A stretch of 64,000 bases of DNA from Hexactinellida sp. DTS-2022 (taxonomy: Eukaryota; Porifera; Hexactinellida). The position numbers and the translations under genes were made by a program. Where the stretch lies: NCBI GenBank assembly GCA_028753945.1, contig JAPNXP010000009.1, positions 5,146,001 through 5,210,000 on the forward strand, read 5' to 3'. The notes under the pieces were generated by a model. It saw nothing but the letters and a program-made list of their open reading frames with translations. It was not told the DNA's origin and made no database searches. Each line of letters starts with the position of its first letter. The stretch's first letter is position 1. Positions 1-9,417 of the stretch are shown piece after piece.

Positions 1-347
1 CAAACTTGTTTTAATGATCAATTTCTAATTTTATTGAACAATGAAATTATTTGTACAACAGATAAGTTAATTAAAGCCTAAGGGATCACTTTCCCGAATG
101 GTATAATATTATTTTAAGTTTGACTGGAGTTCATTTGTTATTGAAATATTTAAGCAGCACGACTTAATTCTCCCTCTTGATGTTGAGTGAAGACTCGACT
201 TTGTCCGACTATCGAGTGTCCACTGTATTAATTGAGAATTTAATGCCCAGCTACATTTTCATAATTTCAGCTTGTATTACAGTACATAACTATCATTAAT
301 TCTAATTGACGAAATAATGCATTTTATGATTCTAGCAGTCTACCAGG
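1..347. other. upstream intergenic, no gene seen
   Basis: AT-rich sequence with no convincing ORF. A possible splice acceptor (CTACCAG) lies directly before the ATG at 348, so an upstream non-coding or short coding exon of the next gene could lie here or outside the window. Confidence 0.4.
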
Positions 348-1244
348 ATGCACAGTAATAGGAGGCGGACTAGAAATACAAAGTTTATGCTAGATAATGT
401 AAAAACAGAACAAATATTTTCGACCCCATCATCTATAAAGGGTTTTTCTTTCGACAGAAATAACCACTTACTGGCTAAACAGAACAGCGAATTGAAGATA
501 AGAGTGGCTCTCCTAGAGGAAAGACTCAATGCAATTAATGGTGAACTAGTTGAGTCCAAATTTGAATGTAATTCTCTAAGTGAAGCTAATAGTAAGTTAG
601 AACTTCAGAACAAGCGACTGGAGAAGATGGGGCTCTATGGAACTCGTTATTTTGAGAAATTAGGCCGAAGCACTGAACTAATGGTAGAAAAGTTCAAGCA
701 TTCACTAGAGCTAGAATCCAATCTTAATTCATCCCATCTCAGCACAAACTTGACTCTCTCTCTCGAATTAGACTCAACTGTTAAGAGAGAGAGAAGAGAG
801 TTAACATCTATTAGCGAAGAGTATTTGGCTTCTAATTCCAATGAAGACACGCCTCAAATAGCTAAGAAGCAGTCTCGCTCAAGACAGCTATTTACGCAGA
901 ACATTCTGTCAGACTACGATATAGTTAGAGAGAACAACTGGAGTTTTAATTCATCCGTCAAGAAGAAAGATAAATTTGAACCAGTCCTCAACTGCAGGCG
1001 CTTAAAAAGTCCGTATATATCAAGGAAACCCCAGGCTACTTCTGAAACAGATAAAGAAAATAGAGACACACCCGATGTTCTTGCTGTGAAGAGGATACTC
1101 AGAAATGCACCTAAAAAGAATTACGTAATTCTTCCACAAAATAGAAAATTAAGACAGGGAGACCAGCAGCTAGTTACTGTCAAACCGATTGTCAAGGATA
1201 CAACTTACAGCTCAGAGTCACGGATATACGATTTATCGGAATGA
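348..1244 (+). CDS. shugoshin-like protein (cohesin protector)
   Basis: Encodes 298 residues. Residues about 35-95 look like a coiled coil (repeated NSELK, ALLEERL, SKLELQNKRLEK), as in the PP2A-binding N-terminus of shugoshins. Residues 258-272 (NYVILPQNRKLRQGD) resemble the short conserved C-terminal shugoshin motif of the form Y-x-x-P-x-L-x-x-K-L-R-R-G-D that binds phosphorylated H2A. The middle is polar and basic, as usual for this fast-evolving family. Known role of the family: it holds PP2A at centromeres and protects cohesin from early removal. An AATAAA signal near 1442 could end the transcript, 56 bp before the next gene. The assignment rests on the coil-plus-tail layout, and the tail match is partial. 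Another coiled-coil nuclear protein is possible. The start follows a CAG, so an upstream exon cannot be excluded. Confidence 0.55.
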   Translation: MHSNRRRTRNTKFMLDNVKTEQIFSTPSSIKGFSFDRNNHLLAKQNSELKIRVALLEERLNAINGELVESKFECNSLSEANSKLELQNKRLEKMGLYGTRYFEKLGRSTELMVEKFKHSLELESNLNSSHLSTNLTLSLELDSTVKRERRELTSISEEYLASNSNEDTPQIAKKQSRSRQLFTQNILSDYDIVRENNWSFNSSVKKKDKFEPVLNCRRLKSPYISRKPQATSETDKENRDTPDVLAVKRILRNAPKKNYVILPQNRKLRQGDQQLVTVKPIVKDTTYSSESRIYDLSE

Positions 1245-1504
1245 ATGGTAACATATACTACTAATATAATATAACGCACTCGTCTTGCACTATAATATTT
1301 GAACTATCTTCACTTCAAAACCTACCCTTCCTCTGTTCAATGAGAGACGCTTCTGTTTCAATTGCGTTTGACTTCTAATGTATATAACGAATTATTATGT
1401 CTAAATGCTAAATGAAATTATTATTATTATTATTATTACTATAATAAATACGTAAGTGGAATTTTAATTGTACGTATTTACATTTTACATTTAATTAGAT
1501 CAGG

Positions 1505-3556
1505 ATGACAACTTTACAGAAGTACAGAAATTTAGCCTCATTTTGTCCAAAAGAATTGGCTTATTATTTAGAAGGAAAGCATATAATCGATTTGAAGGAT
1601 TCAATTTTCAAGACCTTAGAGGAGGACCCTCTCTTTCACGAATCTGTAGTCGGACTCTCCACAAGAGATCATCAGATTCTTGCCTTGAAACAGTACAAAC
1701 GTTTTAATGAATACCAATTCGATGCACTTATTCCTTCTGACCTTACTTCTCTAAAAGTTGTAATCAATGAGGTTCTAGTTGCATTAGATATATCAGTAGC
1801 CGCTATACGAGGACTTAATGACGAGCTTTTCCAACATATATTAAGCGTGTTTACTCAGGACACAGAGATCGCACAAATTGGCAATAAGTGCTGTAGCTTG
1901 GAAGTGATTGGTAGTTTTGCATTGACAGAACTCAGTCATGGTAGCGACGTCAAGAGCATTCGAACTACTGCCACATATGACCCGACTAGCCAGGAGTTCG
2001 TAGTAAACACTCCAGACATTGAAGCTGGCAAGTGCTGGGTAGGCCTGCTAGGGAGCATTGCCACTCATACTATACTTATGGCACAGTTGTACACATCTGA
2101 CGGCACCTGTCACGGCATACACCCCTTTATTGTGCCAGTGAGAGACCCCCTCACGCTAAAACCCTACCCAGGAGTTCTCGTTGGTGACATGGGTGTCAAA
2201 ATAGGTCACCGTGGATACGCTAATGGCTATGTATTGTTTGAACGTTATAGAATTCCTCATATAAACTTGTTGAACAGATTGGGAGGTTTGACTTTGCATG
2301 GAGAATACGAGTCCGTCTTCGCCAGCTCTTCAATGAGGTTCGCTGCCATGCTTATTACTCTCTCCACCGGGAGAGTATTAATTGCCTCCTACTCAGTTAT
2401 TTTTATGGCAAAGTGCTTAGTGATAGCAGTGCGTTACTGCGCAGCACGCCAGCAGTTCAGTGAGAAAGGTGAAAAGGAGCTTTCTCTTATAGAGTACCCA
2501 CAGGTTCAACAGCGTTTGATTCCTCACATCGCTGCTATGTATGGGATTCTACGTCTGACTCGTGCGTTCAAGGAACAGTACTTCCACTTCCTCGAAGGAT
2601 TTGAAAAGGGAGATTTGGGAGGAGACGATGAGATGGTTTCTATGGAGCTGCACGCCATGTCTTGTCTTAACAAAGCCTATTCGACTTCTCTTTCTTTCGA
2701 GATTGCTAACGAATGCCGCCTGCTTTGTGGCGGACACGGATTCCTTGCCTGTAATCAACTGGGGAATCTTAGAAATGATGTGGACCCGTCTCAGACTTAC
2801 GAGGGAGACAACCATGTGCTCACACAGCAGGTTTTTTCCTTTCTTATGCGAATCTACAAGCGAACAATAGACACTGAAATTCAGTCGCACACAGGAATGC
2901 TATCGTTCTGCAGTAATCTCTCGATGTACAAAGAAATGAAGTGTAATGCTGGTAATGCATCGCACTGGAGGGACCCCTTGAAGACTAAGGAAGCCTTCAC
3001 TTGGCTGCTTTGCTACTTGTTGGAATCAGCTCACAGTAAATATGCTTCCTATAAACAAGAAGGTGAGAGTTCGTTCTTAGCTAGGGAGCGGAGCATGTCA
3101 GGGGTTGGTTCTACACTCACAGAAGCTTTGTTCCATCTGAGTGTTCTCAACAAATTAATCGAATTATACTCCCCACCGTCCCCTTACACACGAATATTTT
3201 CACCCCTGGCTGCTGTTTACGGCTGTCACAACTTGATGAGGTATACAGGATATTTGTACGCGGGTGGATTCTTCACATACGAGAATCATATCCGAGACAT
3301 ATCTGACGCTGTGTTAGAATTGTGTGCAGAATTGAAAGGAGAATGTGTAGGTTTGGTTGAGACATTGACTCCCCCTGACTTTATTTTAAAGTCTCCTATT
3401 GGCCACAGCAACGGTCTGATATACAAGAATTTATTCGCTGCAATGGTTGGATCTGATAATTCAACTGGGAGAGTAGATTGGTGGAGAGAAGCGTTGGAGA
3501 AACCAAAAATAGGCTCTAGACACGAGCTCTTTCTAAAGAATATTTCCAAATTGTGA
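1505..3556 (+). CDS. ACOX3: peroxisomal acyl-CoA oxidase, ACOX3-like
   Basis: Encodes 683 residues in one exon, the normal length for the family. It oxidises acyl-CoA to trans-2-enoyl-CoA with FAD, passing electrons to O2, as the first step of peroxisomal beta-oxidation. Visible landmarks: the FALTELSHGSDVKSIRTTA flavin/substrate segment (about residues 138-156), the HGIHPFIVPVRDP segment, the CGGHGFLA motif, and TYEGDN, whose glutamate (codon 433) is the expected catalytic base. The protein ends in Ser-Lys-Leu, a type-1 peroxisomal targeting signal. Segments such as PPDFILKSPIG and YKNLFAAM favour the pristanoyl/branched-chain (ACOX3) branch over ACOX1. AATAAA follows at about 3613. Vertebrate homologues have many introns, so a single exon here suggests intron loss or a retrocopy that stayed intact. 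The reading frame is clean. Confidence 0.93.
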   Translation: MTTLQKYRNLASFCPKELAYYLEGKHIIDLKDSIFKTLEEDPLFHESVVGLSTRDHQILALKQYKRFNEYQFDALIPSDLTSLKVVINEVLVALDISVAAIRGLNDELFQHILSVFTQDTEIAQIGNKCCSLEVIGSFALTELSHGSDVKSIRTTATYDPTSQEFVVNTPDIEAGKCWVGLLGSIATHTILMAQLYTSDGTCHGIHPFIVPVRDPLTLKPYPGVLVGDMGVKIGHRGYANGYVLFERYRIPHINLLNRLGGLTLHGEYESVFASSSMRFAAMLITLSTGRVLIASYSVIFMAKCLVIAVRYCAARQQFSEKGEKELSLIEYPQVQQRLIPHIAAMYGILRLTRAFKEQYFHFLEGFEKGDLGGDDEMVSMELHAMSCLNKAYSTSLSFEIANECRLLCGGHGFLACNQLGNLRNDVDPSQTYEGDNHVLTQQVFSFLMRIYKRTIDTEIQSHTGMLSFCSNLSMYKEMKCNAGNASHWRDPLKTKEAFTWLLCYLLESAHSKYASYKQEGESSFLARERSMSGVGSTLTEALFHLSVLNKLIELYSPPSPYTRIFSPLAAVYGCHNLMRYTGYLYAGGFFTYENHIRDISDAVLELCAELKGECVGLVETLTPPDFILKSPIGHSNGLIYKNLFAAMVGSDNSTGRVDWWREALEKPKIGSRHELFLKNISKL

Positions 3557-3774
3557 GAATATAATGACAGTCGTTATTTGGTTAGGCGTTGAATATTTTA
3601 TTGTTGATATTCTAATAAATATCTATATTTCAAACAGGTTTCTGCAAACAGGCCACACAAAGTATTTAAACAAGGGTATTAGTGGTAATTTTCGAATCAA
3701 ATAATAATTGCCCAGTTTATTTATTATTTATTAGCCTTGTTTTGACGCCTATGTATTAAGACAGGGCTGCAGAG

Positions 3775-4110
3775 CAGGTTTGTCAAAGTTCAGTCATGAC
3801 CTGAACTGACCTGAGGCCTTTATTGTAAAAGACCTGAACTGACCTGACCTGAGTAACAATTAGGGAACTTTTGACAAGCCTGGTGTTGTCGTCATTTAGA
3901 TGAATTTCTATTAAACGTTTTTGGTAAATCATGTTAATTTATGGGAAACAAAACAACTAAGTTTATCACACTTGAATACCTAAATATCCTGAATGATCTG
4001 AAGACTTTAAATGACGTGAAGACCTGAAGATGACTTGGTTTCAATATTTTCTAAAGGACCTGAACTGACCTGACCTGAATTTAACAAATAGGGAACTTTT
4101 CACAAGCCTG
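3775..4110. mobile_element. hAT-type MITE with 8-bp duplication
   Basis: The element starts CAGGTTTGTCAAA and ends TCACAAGCCTG, imperfect inverted ends. It is flanked by CTGCAGAG at 3767-3774 and 4111-4118. The inside is made of repeats of GACCTGAACTGACCTGA. A second copy of the right end lies near 3880, so the element may be a tandem composite. A related fragment lies at 5790-5875. Confidence 0.85.
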
Positions 4111-4118
4111 CTGCAGAG

Positions 4119-4896
4119 CTTATCACCATATACGGTATAGCCATAGGATGATAGGCATAGGTGATGCGGGACTGGAGGGGTCTATAATTGCCCATTAGTT
4201 TTTTCTCAACGAGGTTGACCAACTAGCATTAAAAGGATCCAGTTGTGATTCATCACTTTTAAGTGTTTTTTTTTTCAAAATTTCTATAATGCGTATAAAT
4301 TACCGCGTATTATAAACAATAGCATAGGCGCCATGTTTGGGGTTCAATGTTTCAGATTATTAGTCGAAATAAGACAAGAATTATTTAATGGTTTAGTAAT
4401 TGAGCCCCCTAGTTTTTAATTGAATACCTAATACATGGCGCCGATTAATAATAGATCCATGTTTCCTTATTTAATACTTTTGTACATATTATGAAGAATT
4501 AAATCAGTTAGACAAGTTACAAACCACAGTCAAGCTCCCATAGTAGACTTTCCCCAACCGGTGAATATTATACATTTTTTATATAAATTAAGTGATTCCT
4601 AAATCATCGACACAAATGCTTATCGCTTTTACTTGGACCACGCTCCATTTTACAACAATTTATCGAATTTATGAACAACTAGTACGCTTAGCTTCGATTG
4701 CTAGGTCGCTTCTCGACGTATGGATATAAACATAGTGGCAAAACTTTATAGTGGTTCTGAATATGTACGCTTCCTTACAATCCCTCAGTACCTGCTAATC
4801 GATTAGAAATATTTAAGTCTGCGATGTATATATCTGTCTGAAAGTTTTAAGGTTAGTCAGCTGAGCATTTGACAATCAGATGACCTAAAGATCTTC
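4119..4896. other. intergenic, no gene seen
   Basis: AT-rich, with no long ORF, no clear repeat boundary and no RNA gene that I can support. Confidence 0.4.
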
Positions 4897-4900
4897 TTAA

Positions 4901-5782
4901 GGCTCGACCGGCATCATCAAAACAAACATCCAAATAATCATTAATTCGGGATTAGTTCAGATTTCGAATGGTCTAGAGGTTGGGTATATTCACGCGAAAT
5001 TTTATCCGGGAATAATAAATACTTTAGAAAATACAGAACCATGCGCCAGTGACATAATATAATTATTTGAGGGGGTTTTCGTCACTTATTATAGAGAATT
5101 AATAATATTTTTATGGTAAATCACTTCATAAATTAGAAATAAACCATTGCATAATACTTAGTTAACATTGTTATATAACCACATTATTAGATTCCTAATG
5201 AATGAAGTGTATATATATAGTAAACTCTATTACAATATAAATAAACAAATAATTTTCAATAAATAGTCGACCTAGTCCAACGTGCGCCCATTTTCAAAAA
5301 AATTCTCTCAAGTATTTGATGATTGCAAACTTATGTTATATTGCCTATATAAAAATGAAGCGATGCAGCATCATTTTGATATTCTTCATGCATTTGATTA
5401 TTTGTTGTAAGTGTTTGAATCAGAAAAATGCTAAATAATCCTGAGAAATTGATAAGTTTCACTTTGAAGCGTGATAGCACAATACTGTGCTTATGAATTG
5501 ATTTCAAATGATGCTGCATTTTCTCGTTATTATACATAGATAATATCTTATGCATAATCAACTCTTAATCTTTATTAGTTTTTTTCTAAAATGGGCGCAC
5601 ATATTTTCAGTCAGGTATAGCAATTTAGTATTACGTAATATGGAACTATAATCAATCACTCGAACGAATATTATTCGAAATCAATTCTGATGGTGGATTT
5701 GTCATCAGTATAGATAAGGCTAAATCTTATAAAATACATTTGACTACAATATCAACAATTTAGTGATGATGCCGGTCGAGCC
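4901..5782. mobile_element. TTAA-flanked inverted-repeat element (piggyBac-like MITE)
   Basis: The ends are near-perfect inverted repeats: GGCTCGACCGGCATCATC at the left, and its complement at the right ending GGTCGAGCC. TTAA lies directly outside each end (4897-4900, 5783-5786), the target used by piggyBac-type transposases. There is no transposase ORF, so it is non-autonomous. A smaller inverted-repeat element sits inside at 5282-5600. piggyBac ends usually begin CCY, so the superfamily assignment is tentative. Confidence 0.75.
5282..5600. mobile_element. small inverted-repeat element nested in the TTAA element
   Basis: The left end GTGCGCCCATTTT is matched by the complementary AAAATGGGCGCAC at the right end. 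The inside is AT-rich and non-coding. I could not define a target duplication. Confidence 0.6.
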
Positions 5783-5786
5783 TTAA

Positions 5787-6398
5787 AAGTACAGGTCAGG
5801 TCAGGTTAATTCAGGCTATTCAAAATACAACTTCTGCTCACTCAAATGTCAGGTCAGGTCAGAACCTGGATACGGAACATGTTGACTCCCACATTTTTTC
5901 AATTTGTTGTATAATAGTATTGCTTCAGAATTACTTTGTCAAATAACGGTTACCCTAATATTTAACTATAAACGCACAGCTTTTTACAATCGTTCCTCGC
6001 TTTATCTCCTTAGATGTCCTATTGCAAGATATGAAAACACCCGTAGCGGCCGTACAATCGAGATAAGTTACCAACGGGACAATTCGCATGGAGTTGCTGA
6101 ATATTAAGGCCATATTTATAGTATAGTATACCCCACTTATTCTCATAAAATTTAATTCCATCAATCGACACAGCTAAATTCATATGCATTGCTATTTTAT
6201 TTTTTTAAACGGTAACACTTATTGTCATTCGTGTTCTACTATAATAGCTTTTATTCAAATTTATAATCTCTAAGAAGCAAAGAAAACCGCTGTCTTTGAT
6301 TGTTTTAATCTGTTTCAACTCACCTTCATAACTATCTATCTCCCTATATATCTATCTGAGGCTCTCTCTCTATCTATGCACCTTTATCTCCAATATTA
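5787..6398. other. upstream region of the NIPA gene
   Basis: Holds a short CAGGTCAGGTCAGG repeat fragment (5790-5875) related to the element at 3775-4110. A pyrimidine-rich CTATCT/CTCTCT run (6330-6385) comes just before the start codon. No further gene is seen. Confidence 0.4.
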
Positions 6399-7424
6399 AT
6401 GCTCAGCAATTTGAGTCAACTAGTAACTCGTACTAAACCAGCAAACTTTGGGCTACCAATGGACCCCTACCTCTTGATAGGAGTGCTACTGGCCATCTCT
6501 TCAAGTGGATTTATAGGTGCAAGTTTTATAATAAAGAAAAAAGGTCTTTTAAAGATCGCTCGCAATTCGGAGTTACGTGCCGGGAAGGGTGGCTATGCCT
6601 ACCTCAAAGAGTGGTTATGGTGGGTCGGGTTGATTATGATGGCTGTGGGAGAGGCGGCCAACTTCACTGCTTACGCATTCGCACCTCCCATCCTCGTTAC
6701 TCCCCTCGGAGCTCTCAGTGTAATAGTAAGTGCTATCTTAGCCACTCAGTTCCTGAACGAGGGTCTCAACACAATTGGTAAGATAGGCTGTTTGCTGTGC
6801 ATAATCGGGTCTCTTGTAATTATCCTACACGCGCCTGAGGAGGGAGAGCTGGCAGACCTTCATACAGTCACAGGGTATATACTTTCACCTATCTTTCTTA
6901 TCTACTCTATCACCGCAATTGTTCTTTCACTAGTATTAATCTTCCACGTAGTGCCAAGGTATGGACATTCTAACATTCTGGTGTACATATCAATCTGCTC
7001 TCTGATTGGTTCTCTGACTGTTGTGATGACCAAGTGTCTAAGTGTTGCTATTAGACTCACCATTCAGGGTCAGAACCAGTTTGGGCAGCTGACCGGCTGG
7101 ATGTTTTTGCTCGGACTCATAGTCACTCTCATTACACAGATGAACTACCTGAACCGAGCTCTTGACACCTTTAACACATCTATCGTAACTCCCATATACT
7201 ACGTGTTATTCACAAGTCTGACAATAATCGCATCAGCAATATTCCTGCGAGAATACCAGCTAATCGGACTCAAAGATTGGGTAGGCATTCTTTGTGGATT
7301 TGCGACAATTGTTTGTGGGATTTTCCTGCTCAACACTTTCAAAGATCTTGATTTGAGCAAGTACAAGCTAATCATCACCAAAGAGGCAGCAGAGCAGAAG
7401 AAGGAATTATTAGGAAGTGTTTGA
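6399..7424 (+). CDS. NIPA2: NIPA-family magnesium transporter (NIPA2-like)
   Basis: Encodes 341 residues in one exon. It is a multi-pass membrane protein with about nine hydrophobic segments. Family landmarks: LAISSSGFIGASFIIKKKGL near residue 30, the WWVGLIMMAVGEAANFTAYAFAPPILVTPLGALSV block (about residues 70-110), LHAPEE after the fourth helix, and TPIYYVLFTSLTI near residue 265. The family carries Mg2+ (some members other divalent ions) across plasma and endosomal membranes. The start at 6399 is the first ATG. A second ATG at 6459 (MDPYLL) lines up better with vertebrate NIPA2, so the first 20 residues may not be translated. An A-rich AATAAA lies at about 7488. Whether it is NIPA1 or NIPA2 is judged by eye from the sequence pattern. 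Confidence 0.9.
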   Translation: MLSNLSQLVTRTKPANFGLPMDPYLLIGVLLAISSSGFIGASFIIKKKGLLKIARNSELRAGKGGYAYLKEWLWWVGLIMMAVGEAANFTAYAFAPPILVTPLGALSVIVSAILATQFLNEGLNTIGKIGCLLCIIGSLVIILHAPEEGELADLHTVTGYILSPIFLIYSITAIVLSLVLIFHVVPRYGHSNILVYISICSLIGSLTVVMTKCLSVAIRLTIQGQNQFGQLTGWMFLLGLIVTLITQMNYLNRALDTFNTSIVTPIYYVLFTSLTIIASAIFLREYQLIGLKDWVGILCGFATIVCGIFLLNTFKDLDLSKYKLIITKEAAEQKKELLGSV

Positions 7425-7432
7425 AGTTTCAT

Positions 7433-7703
7433 TCTACGTTAGAAAGGTAGTTAGAAGTATTGTATTACGTATGTACTTATATTTTCAAAATAAAAATACC
7501 AATTATATGTTGCATTATACCACTAAATCCCTATTCTAAGGAAAAACTTCGTCACAGAATAAAATTAATAATCTTTGGTTTGAGCAAGTATTAAACTTAA
7601 TTATAATATGTTTTAACTTATTCAGAGTATATGGTAGCTCCAGATACTTCAGGATGTGACATATTGGTTTGCAAGGATCATATAGAATTTGGTACATCTA
7701 ATA
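7433..7703. other. 3' flank of the NIPA gene, no gene seen
   Basis: Contains the polyadenylation signal of the NIPA gene and otherwise only AT-rich DNA. Confidence 0.4.
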
Positions 7704-8527
7704 TCTACATTATTCAAACTCGATTGTTGTGTGCGTATTCGTTTGCCCGGATTGTATAAAATTGGGAACAGAAAAGGCCGTTATAATTGAGACTACCTTA
7801 TTATAGGAAATTAACGCGCCATGTAATTAACGCGAAGGAAATTAACGCGAATTGGAGCTGAACATTTTCAAATACATGAAATTAACGCGAATAAATTTTA
7901 TAAAAAAATTTCAGGATTATTAATCTCCTGATTGAATACTAATATTGTGCCCAAATAGGCTTCCAATCTACTTGATAGCATGCTATACCCTTTCAAACTA
8001 GTTGCACATCTGAAAATATATAGCTCGGAAGTTTGTCATCCATTATACTTTTGCTAAATACGTAGCAGGAAATTAAGGTCATGGAAATTAACGCGATTTG
8101 GAGAAATTCGCGTTAATTTCATGCTGCGTTAATTTCCTATAATAAGGTACCTTCCAAATGTTATAATAGGTAACAAGTATACTGAACATTTATAATATAA
8201 ATATATTTATTGTTATTGTTTATAAAAATGGCCAAACAAATTTAAACAATTTGAATCCACAAATTATATTATTTATTAAGTTAGTAATTAATTAATTAAT
8301 ATTGTAGTTCTTTGAATTTAAACCAATATACTAGATGTATTGATAGTAGTGGAGTTAAGTAGAATTCCTCATTTGTTAATTATATCTCTCTGCTTACGTA
8401 CCTAAAGCAAATTATATACGTAATTAACTAATTGAATGGTTTACTGAGGATGCAAGGCCGCATGTCGGCCGTTAACTGAGGTGTGTAGCAGCGATCCGTC
8501 GCAAAGCGACCGAGACCAAAGGACTCG
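7704..8527 (+). mobile_element. Helitron-like non-autonomous element, family A
   Basis: It begins A|TC followed by a degenerate version of the family-A head (consensus TCTATATTATTAAATCTCG) and contains TTTGCCCGGATTGTAT. The tail has GGCCG..CGGCC and CGACCGAGACC, ending ..CTCG|T. The A|TC..|T boundaries fit Helitron insertion between A and T. It is interrupted by a mariner-type MITE at 7796-8147. Other copies: 18402-18923, 32043-32589, and inverted at 20123-20598, 53575-54021 and 54024-54607. Confidence 0.7.
7796..8147. mobile_element. mariner-type MITE in the Helitron-like copy
   Basis: Inverted ends CCTTATTATAGGAAATTAAC, with TA duplicated outside both (7794-7795, 8148-8149). The motif GAAATTAACGCG recurs inside. 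It splits the family-A sequence at a point that is continuous in other copies. Confidence 0.8.
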
Positions 8528-8737
8528 TTTTCTGTAACTGACACAGACTGACATTATAATGAAATTTAGAATACCTTCCTTTAATTTTATTTATAAATTT
8601 AAATTTAATTAACAAATTGACCCCACACATAGATAGTACTGTTTTCGTAAAAGTGCATTAATGAATTACACATTTGTAAATATTATTTTAGTAATACTAA
8701 TTAGCTATACATCACCGACCTATTTTATAAGCTCTAT

Positions 8738-9417
8738 CTAACACTCTATTCGATATCTAGTTTGACTGGTAAATAACTGCTTAAGAGCTTTCAACCTCTC
8801 TGCTGTGTTGCTCATCTCTTCTGCCTTCCTTCGTGCCAGGGAAATAATATTTGAGTGTATTCCAGCTAGTTTGGCTACGTTAAATCCGTAGCTCTTGGGA
8901 CAGGATCCAGCCGCTAGCTTGTACAAGAACACGATAGACTCTGATTCTGCACTCTCATCCTCATTGACAAGACACTGCATGTGTCCCAGCCGGACCCCGG
9001 GCCACCCGCTGGCCTCCTCCAGTATGCTGTGGTAATGAGTAGAGAATAGAGTCAGACACTTTATTCCCGACACAATTCTATCAAGAACTGAAGAAGCGAT
9101 GGCTGTTCCATCGAATGTTGCTGTTCCCCGCCCAAACTCATCCAGCAGCACAAGCGAATGAGTATCTGCGTTCCTCAGAATAGACGCTGTCTCGTTCAGC
9201 TCTACAAAGAACGTACTCTCTCCGGCCAAAATACGGTCAGATGCACCTAACCGTGAGAATATTCTGCTGAATGGAGTCAGCTGACAGGATCGGGCTGGCA
9301 CGCAACAGCCCATCTGTGCTAGGAGAACAATAGCCCCAGCCTGTCGTATCAGTGTGCTCTTGCCGCCCATATTCGGTCCTGTTATTATCATACAATGCGA
9401 GTCCGACTCATCTGCAC
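8738..9417 (-). CDS. MSH6: MSH6 exon 9 (ATPase domain, stop)
   Basis: Acceptor ACCTAG|GTGCAG. Carries Walker [11 protein letters not shown], the signature-loop [16 protein letters not shown], Walker [19 protein letters not shown] and the helix-turn-helix tail ending TRYRIEC. The terminal exon is uninterrupted. Confidence 0.95.
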
